A stretch of DNA of 64,000 nt, taken from assembly GCF_036865545.1 (NCBI RefSeq), contig NZ_CP142208.1, positions 3,596,001 to 3,660,000 on the forward strand, read 5' to 3'. The number at the start of each line of letters is the position of its first letter. The stretch's first letter is position 1. The DNA comes from Erwinia sp. E_sp_B01_1 (GTDB taxonomy: Bacteria; Pseudomonadota; Gammaproteobacteria; Enterobacterales; Enterobacteriaceae). Position numbers and translations under genes: made by a program. Below are positions 60,547 to 64,000 of this stretch, piece by piece. The notes beneath the pieces are model-generated. The model was not told the origin of the DNA. It made no database searches and saw nothing but the letters and a program-made list of their open reading frames with translations.

Positions 60547-61185
60547 TTACTCAAGCTGTTGCAGTTCGCCCTGTGGCGTGACGCGCCAGCGATGCTGGCA
60601 GAAAAAGAGCAGCGGGTTATCCTGCTTACTGTCGCTGTAACCGCTGTAAAGCTGAAGAGGCGTGCCAATCTGCTCTTCCAGACGGGCGACTTTCTCATGT
60701 CCCAGGCAGCGCATAGCCAGCACTCTTCCACCGTAACCCCGGCTCATCTGGCTGGCGATCAGTTTTACCTTGGGCAAAAATGCCGAATCAAAATAGACCT
60801 GCTGAACCAGTGATTCAGGCGATCCGGTAATTAACCAGACGTCAGCATCCGAACTGTTCAGGTAGTCCGTAAGGCGTTGCTGAACCACAGGGAATGCGGT
60901 GACCCGCTTGCGGAACCATTCGGCAAAGTTTTTCTCGCGCGCCCTCAGGCTGTTTTCGCTGTGACCAAAGGTGATGGACCATAACAGCAGGCTCATCGGC
61001 CACCTGGCGGCCCTGCCTTTAATCAGTAAACCTGCGCCAATCACCGGCAGCAACGGCACCACTAAAAGCAGGTTCAGCGGCTGACGCCACAGTAAATAGC
61101 GCATAAAAGTGCCGAACATATCCTGCTGATGCAGCGTGCCGTCCAGATCGAAAAACACCACGCGTCGTTCCTGACCAGTTATCAA
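60547..61185 (-). CDS. pgpC: Phosphatidylglycerophosphatase C PgpC (YfhB)
   Basis: HAD-superfamily phosphatase of 212 residues that removes phosphate from phosphatidylglycerophosphate in phospholipid synthesis. HAD motif I is FFDLDGTLHQQD (Asp13, Asp15), motif II is WLITGSPESLVQQVY near residue 117, and motif IV is YSGYSDSKQDNPLLFF near 180. Two hydrophobic stretches around residues 30-60 (LLVVPLLPVIGAGLLIKG) anchor it in the inner membrane. It starts only three bases after murP, so here it is probably transcribed with murQP, unlike in E. coli. Confidence 0.92.
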   Translation of the reverse strand: MITGQERRVVFFDLDGTLHQQDMFGTFMRYLLWRQPLNLLLVVPLLPVIGAGLLIKGRAARWPMSLLLWSITFGHSENSLRAREKNFAEWFRKRVTAFPVVQQRLTDYLNSSDADVWLITGSPESLVQQVYFDSAFLPKVKLIASQMSRGYGGRVLAMRCLGHEKVARLEEQIGTPLQLYSGYSDSKQDNPLLFFCQHRWRVTPQGELQQLE

Positions 61186-61188
61186 AAA

Positions 61189-62547
61189 TTACTCCTCAGG
61201 GTCATTGAATCCCATAAACCAGGCAAAGAGAAAACCGCAGACTACCGCAGTCAGCCACCCTGCCAGATAGAGCATTACCTTACCAGAGATGATAGTGAGC
61301 GCCAGCGGCAGTCCGGAAATGCCAAAAGTGATCACGGTGGCCACTTTTGCGTATCCGATTACCGCCCCACCCACTGCCCCACCAAGGCAGGCTGCAATAA
61401 AAGGCCGTCCCAGCGGCAGCGTTACGCCGAATATCAGCGGTTCGCCAACGCCCAGGATACCCACGGGCAGTGCTCCCTTCACCAACTTTTTCAGACGGGC
61501 ATTGCGCGTTTTCAGCAATACCGCCAGCGAAGCGCCGACCTGCCCCACGCCAGCCATCGCCAGAATGGGCAGCAGCGCGTTATTACCATGTGCCTGCACC
61601 AACTCGACGTGAATAGGCACCATCCCCTGATGCAACCCCGTTAATACCAGTGGCAAAAACGTCCCCGCAAGCACGGCCCCCACCACCATTCCACCCCGAT
61701 CGATTGCCAGCGTTGCCCCCTGTGCAATGGCCTCCGATATGAGGCCGCCCAGAGGTTGCAACGCCACTATGGCAAGCGAAGCAGTTATAAGTGTAGTCAG
61801 AAGCGGGTTAAGGATCAGCTCAACTGACTCTGGCAGCCACTGACGCAGCCTTTTTTCAATCCAGCACATCAACACGACCACCAGCAGCACCGCAATAACG
61901 CCACCTCTTCCCGGCTGCAGCTTTTCACCAAACAGGGTGATTTGCGCCAGCGCCGGACTGGAAAGAATGCCAGCCATCACCCCGCCCAGGGCGATCGACC
62001 CGCCAAAAACTCGCGCCGTATTCACCCCCACCAGAATATTCATGATAGTAAAAATAGCGCTACCAAAAATGGCTGCCAGCCCAAGAAGATTGGGGTACTG
62101 AGTGGCAAAGTCACCGACGATATCAGGACGCTTGAGAATATTGATGATCCCGGTAATCAGCCCGGAAGCGATAAAAGCCGGGATGAGGGGAATAAATACG
62201 TTAGCTAACTGGCGCAGGGCATCGCTCATTGGCGCTTTGTATTTCTGTTTAGTCTGCGATCTCATCTGGCTGATGGAGGGTGAAGCTGTAGCGGGCGAGG
62301 CAAGAAGCGTACGCATGGCTTCGACCACTTTAGCTGCGGCTCCCGGTCCGACAATAAACTGGTGCTGGTTTCCCTGCCTGACGTACCCCTTTATCCCCTC
62401 AAGCTGGCGTAGCTGGCCAGGGACAAGTCGATCATCGTCATTGACCTCTACCCGCACCCGGGTCATACAATTTTCCAGACGGACAATATTTTCCGCCCCG
62501 CCTATACCCTGTAATAATTCGCCAGCAAGCCGGTTCGCCTTTTCCAT
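61189..62547 (-). CDS. murP: PTS N-acetylmuramic acid transporter MurP (EIIBC)
   Basis: Phosphotransferase permease that imports and phosphorylates N-acetylmuramic acid; 452 residues. The N-terminal EIIB domain carries the phosphorylated cysteine in NCMTRVRVEV (Cys28), followed by about ten membrane helices of the glucose-superfamily EIIC domain, with GVGEPLIFGVTLPLGRPF near residue 365. It lacks an EIIA domain and so needs EIIA-Glc (Crr). It follows murQ after three bases and precedes pgpC after three bases, a tight operon. The pairing with murQ decides MurNAc over other EIIBC sugars. Confidence 0.92.
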   Translation of the reverse strand: MEKANRLAGELLQGIGGAENIVRLENCMTRVRVEVNDDDRLVPGQLRQLEGIKGYVRQGNQHQFIVGPGAAAKVVEAMRTLLASPATASPSISQMRSQTKQKYKAPMSDALRQLANVFIPLIPAFIASGLITGIINILKRPDIVGDFATQYPNLLGLAAIFGSAIFTIMNILVGVNTARVFGGSIALGGVMAGILSSPALAQITLFGEKLQPGRGGVIAVLLVVVLMCWIEKRLRQWLPESVELILNPLLTTLITASLAIVALQPLGGLISEAIAQGATLAIDRGGMVVGAVLAGTFLPLVLTGLHQGMVPIHVELVQAHGNNALLPILAMAGVGQVGASLAVLLKTRNARLKKLVKGALPVGILGVGEPLIFGVTLPLGRPFIAACLGGAVGGAVIGYAKVATVITFGISGLPLALTIISGKVMLYLAGWLTAVVCGFLFAWFMGFNDPEE

Positions 62548-62550
62548 GGA

Positions 62551-63450
62551 TTACCCTCTGTCTTCAAGCGCTGCGCGCAAAAATCCCTGATGTTCAGCCA
62601 GTTTTTCTTTAGCTTTCTCAGCCGTATAACCACTCAATACCATCAGAATGGCCGTTTTGACCTCATAGTGGGTCTGCTTTAATGCCGTTTCCGCTTCCTC
62701 AGGCAGACAGCCTGTAGCCTGACAAACCATTCTGCAGGCGCGATCCACCAGCTTAATGTTGGTTGCCTGCATATCCACCATCAGATTCTGATAAACCTTG
62801 CCAGTCCTGACCATGGCACCGGTTGAAATCATATTCAGCACCAGCTTTTGCGCGGTGCCAGACTTGAGCCGCGTTGAACCGGTCAGCGCTTCGGGTCCCA
62901 CAACAGGAGAGATAGCGATTTCAGCTTCATGCGCAATGGGTGAGCCGGGATTACAGGAGAGAGCAGCTGTACGGCACCCCAACTGCCGGGCAAAGCGCAA
63001 AGCACCGATAACGTAAGGGGTTCGGCCTGAAGCAGCAATGCCCACAACCATATCTTCGGGTTTCAGGTTTATCGCCCGCAGATCGCTGATGCCGAGTTCC
63101 TGATTGTCTTCAGCTCCTTCCACGGCTTTCAGCAGCGCGCCAGGCCCACCAGCAATCAGTCCCACCACGACACCGTGCGGCACACCAAAAGTGGGAGGAC
63201 ATTCTGAAGCATCCAGCACGCCAAGCCGTCCGCTGGTGCCTGCTCCCATATAAATCAGCCTGCCACCCGCCATCAGTGAGGCGGCAGCGGCATCAACGGC
63301 TCTGGCCACCTCGGGCAGCGTCAGGCGGACAGCTTCCGCTACCGTCGCATCCTGCTGGTTGAACTTCGTTACCATCTCAAGGGTGGACAAATTGTCCAGA
63401 TCCATTGTGTCGCCATTTCGCGTTTCTGAAACCAGTGCACCCAGATCCAT
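62551..63450 (-). CDS. murQ: N-acetylmuramic acid 6-phosphate etherase MurQ
   Basis: Cleaves the lactyl ether of MurNAc-6-P to give GlcNAc-6-P and D-lactate in cell-wall recycling; 299 residues. The SIS domain has [25 protein letters not shown] near residue 65, the catalytic Glu lies in VEGAEDNQE near 115, and [17 protein letters not shown] is near 135. GAGGATGAT precedes the ATG. It is the first gene of the murQ-murP-pgpC run and divergent from yfhH, which probably regulates it. Confidence 0.96.
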   Translation of the reverse strand: MDLGALVSETRNGDTMDLDNLSTLEMVTKFNQQDATVAEAVRLTLPEVARAVDAAAASLMAGGRLIYMGAGTSGRLGVLDASECPPTFGVPHGVVVGLIAGGPGALLKAVEGAEDNQELGISDLRAINLKPEDMVVGIAASGRTPYVIGALRFARQLGCRTAALSCNPGSPIAHEAEIAISPVVGPEALTGSTRLKSGTAQKLVLNMISTGAMVRTGKVYQNLMVDMQATNIKLVDRACRMVCQATGCLPEEAETALKQTHYEVKTAILMVLSGYTAEKAKEKLAEHQGFLRAALEDRG

Positions 63451-63465
63451 ATCATCCTCGTCTTT

Positions 63466-63511
63466 GAATTTTTAATTCTTATCAATAGATAAATTTGAGA
63501 ATATTATATTC
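63466..63511. promoter_or_regulatory. Two palindromes in the murQ-yfhH spacer, possible YfhH operators
   Basis: GAATT-TTT-AATTC (63466-63478) and GAATAT-T-ATATTC (63499-63511) are both exact palindromes with centres 33 bases apart, about three helical turns, in the AT-rich divergent spacer. RpiR-type regulators usually bind such inverted repeats. No experimental consensus for YfhH is known to me. Confidence 0.4.
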
Positions 63512-63646
63512 CCAGCGAACCAGAATTTACCTAATTTTAATCATGGAATGTGATAAATGCGGCGATAAACTTACTGCCTGTCGCGCAGCAAGCTATTATC
63601 TGTCCTGATAATTCAAGCTGTTGGCTCGACAACTGGAGAGAGAACG

Positions 63647-64000
63647 ATGAGTTCACTGCTGCGCATTCGTCAGTTATACCCGGCACTGGCAATGAATGAA
63701 CGCCGACTGGCCGATTTTCTGTTATCTCAGCCAGACCGTGCCCGCCACCTCAGTTCGCAAAAACTGGCTGAAGAGTCTGGCGTCAGCCAGTCCAGCGTGG
63801 TGAAGTTTGCGCAGAAACTGGGTTACAAAGGGTTTCCCGCCCTTAAGCTGGCGCTAAGCGAGTCGCTGGCGGATAAAGATGCCATCACCGTGCATAACCA
63901 GATCCTCAGTGATGATCCGTTGAAAATCGTCGGTGAAAAATTGCTTTCCGAAAAGCACTCCGCTATCCGCGCAACGCTGGATATCAACAGCGAAGAGATG
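63647..64000 (+). CDS. yfhH: RpiR-family regulator YfhH (partial, runs off the window)
   Basis: First 118 codons of an RpiR/MurR-type regulator, cut by the window end. The N-terminal HTH_6 domain includes KLAEESGVSQSSVVKFAQKLG and GFPALKLALSESLA. The SIS sugar-phosphate-binding domain would follow. It resembles E. coli YfhH (opening LIRIRQRYPDLA, then DTARHLSSQQLA as I recall) more than E. coli MurR, which begins differently. GGAGAG precedes the ATG. It is divergent from murQP, so it probably senses MurNAc-6-P and controls those genes. That role is inferred from position. Confidence 0.85.
   Translation, partial: MSSLLRIRQLYPALAMNERRLADFLLSQPDRARHLSSQKLAEESGVSQSSVVKFAQKLGYKGFPALKLALSESLADKDAITVHNQILSDDPLKIVGEKLLSEKHSAIRATLDINSEEM

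Noticed and set aside
63647..64000. Calling the partial regulator murR because it is beside murQP
   Set aside because: The readable N-terminus matches E. coli YfhH clearly better than MurR, and yfhH is the expected neighbour of pgpC.

Overview
The window is a chromosomal segment of a gamma-proteobacterium of the order Enterobacterales. Most proteins read as close relatives of E. coli K-12 proteins, in nearly the E. coli order (guaBA-xseA, der-bamB-yfgM-hisS-ispG-rodZ-pilW-rlmN-ndk-pbpC-yfhM-sseAB-pepB-iscSR-trmJ-suhB, csiE, glyA-hmp, glnB-glrR-qseG-glrK-glmY, purL-mltF-tadA-pgpC, yfhH). A protealysin/emfourin pair, a PQQ glucose dehydrogenase and a zevAB-like pair make an Erwinia/Pantoea-type relative (Erwiniaceae) the most likely source. 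That is an inference from gene content, not a database result.

Layout. Bases 1-9.8 kb are accessory: a rhodanese/GNAT pair, a histidine phosphatase, a secreted alpha/beta hydrolase, yajD, katG, an AEC-type permease, a LysR regulator divergent from a nitroreductase, and a low-GC two-gene cassette of unknown function between two copies of a 45-bp hairpin repeat. From 9.8 to 14.5 kb lies guaBA, divergent from xseA. The block 14.6-18.6 kb (protealysin, its inhibitor emfourin, gcd) sits between xseA and der. Bases 19.1-36.4 kb form a long minus-strand run of housekeeping genes: ribosome GTPase, BAM lipoprotein, histidyl-tRNA synthetase, isoprenoid synthesis, cell shape, RlmN, Ndk, PBP1C and alpha-2-macroglobulin. 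Bases 36.6-42.7 kb hold sseA, sseB, pepB, iscS, iscR and trmJ. Then come suhB, a probable zinc-uptake pair, csiE, glyA/hmp, glnB, the GlrK/GlrR system with its sRNA target glmY, purL, mltF, tadA, pgpC, a MurNAc-recycling pair murQP and the start of yfhH at the window edge.

Main observations. The isc locus is reduced to iscR-iscS. iscU, iscA, hscB, hscA, fdx and iscX are absent between iscS and pepB, iscS ends in its own terminator, and its C-terminal tail differs from the IscU-binding tail of E. coli IscS. The iscR promoter nevertheless keeps three directly abutting 25-bp IscR-like sites. The zevAB-like pair carries a strong Zur-box match over its predicted transcription start. A 37-bp tandem triplication covers the end of zevB. 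glmY and its sigma-54 promoter with GlrR sites can be read directly. murQP lies divergent from yfhH with two palindromes in the shared spacer.

Regulatory sites readable by eye: PurR boxes at guaB, glyA and purL; a CRP site about 117 bp upstream of the guaB start; an NsrR operator at hmp; IscR, Zur and sigma-54/GlrR sites; and intrinsic terminators after most transcription units. No tRNA, rRNA, CRISPR array, complete insertion sequence or prophage was found.
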